From an uncultured Poribacteria bacterium (GTDB lineage: Bacteria > Poribacteria > WGA-4E > WGA-3G), in assembly GCA_951828385.1 (NCBI GenBank), contig OX639973.1, positions 3,835,200 to 3,899,199 on the forward strand: a DNA stretch of 64,000 bases. The letters are read 5' to 3'. The stretch's first letter is position 1; every line of letters starts with the position of its first letter. The notes under the pieces are model-generated. The model was not told the DNA's origin, searched no databases, and worked only from the letters and a program-made list of their open reading frames with translations. The translations under genes and the position numbers were made by a program. Below are positions 63,759 to 64,000 of this stretch, one piece after another.

Positions 63759-63887
63759 TTATGCTACAGACCCGCGGACGGCACCTTCTCGGAGGGTCAT
63801 ATTGAAAATGCCTTGTGGATACCCGACGACAGGATCCCAGCGGAGCAGATAGAGCGTTGCTGTTTCCGTTGTCAAATCCGTTTGCAC
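63759..63887 (-). pseudogene. Possible C-terminal coding remnant
   Basis: A 42-codon open stretch without a start reads TLYLLRWDPVVGYPQGIFNM then TLREGAVRGSVA and stops. It has the composition of protein-coding DNA, but the rest of the gene is absent upstream. It may be the last piece of a deleted gene or chance. Confidence 0.3.
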
Positions 63888-63917
63888 CTATTCCGCAGGT
63901 AAAGTTGCAGCTTTCGC

Positions 63918-64000
63918 GCAACAACTCGGTTATTCAGGGAGAAGTCTATAACCGAACTAACCTAAACGCAATGGCGGTGGATTCCCTGTCCACCGCTTTT
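63918..64000 (+). terminator. Repeat F copy 2 with terminator (cut by window end)
   Basis: Same 80-bp module as 60125-60205: the CGGTTAT/ATAACCG stem followed by GGCGGTGGA ... TCCACCGC and T's. It follows the lipoprotein gene. Confidence 0.75.

Overview
The window looks like a chromosomal segment of a Gram-negative, metabolically versatile bacterium. The closest match I can suggest from memory is Candidatus Poribacteria (sponge-associated or marine) or a similar PVC/FCB-like lineage. This is inferred from gene content: phytanoyl-CoA-dioxygenase-like enzymes, a sulfatase, an M81 peptidase, DUF6785-like membrane protein, many lipoproteins and beta-propeller proteins, ECF sigma factors with extra C-terminal domains, and dockerin/FlgD-type surface proteins. 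No rRNA or tRNA gene, CRISPR array or prophage was recognised, so the taxonomy is untested.

Layout. 1-9081: the end of a LamG protein translationally coupled to a TolB-like propeller, a lipoprotein behind a MITE, a large lipoprotein/beta-barrel, and a convergent amidotransferase-like/GNAT/SCP2 fusion carrying two in-frame palindromic repeats. 9239-12469: a compact restriction-modification locus (HTH-methylase-specificity fusion, convergent PD-(D/E)xK nuclease). 12657-15823: oxidoreductase, methyltransferase, esterase and an RHH regulator with palindromic operators. 16134-21540: an IS607-type element (tnpA+tnpB), a phosphodiesterase, and a lone IS200/IS605-type tnpB. 21755-27686: two paralogous ECF sigma factors with a winged-helix extension, then two ABC-2 permeases. 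27940-33079: a phosphatase remnant, a dioxygenase, a TetR gene with a shared operator, a VCBS lipoprotein whose end is made by a MITE, and a two-frame transposase. 33176-44766: a small barrel, a second dioxygenase, two giant membrane-anchored ECF sigma/beta-propeller fusions facing each other around a TolB-like protein, a lipoprotein and a polytopic membrane protein. 44781-50402: repeat-rich DNA around a sulfatase, a truncated aldo/keto reductase and an M81 peptidase. 50403-53063: an orphan helicase-like ATPase. 53064-64000: nested repeats, a tandem array of five consensus sigma70 promoters before a small HTH gene and a 1766-residue surface protein, then a protease/YWTD/dockerin surface protein and a lipoprotein.

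Three themes stand out. First, four unrelated secreted proteins end in the same short motif, TT[TL]WGxLK, which looks like an export or anchoring tag. Second, four paralogous ECF sigma factors have gained either a soluble winged-helix module (with a conserved internal start site) or a transmembrane segment plus extracytoplasmic propeller, so that a sigma factor itself may be a membrane sensor. Third, at least six families of short, structured repeats (A-F, plus a 27-bp palindrome) pepper the window; they have nested, amplified, supplied stop codons, entered coding sequence and broken genes.
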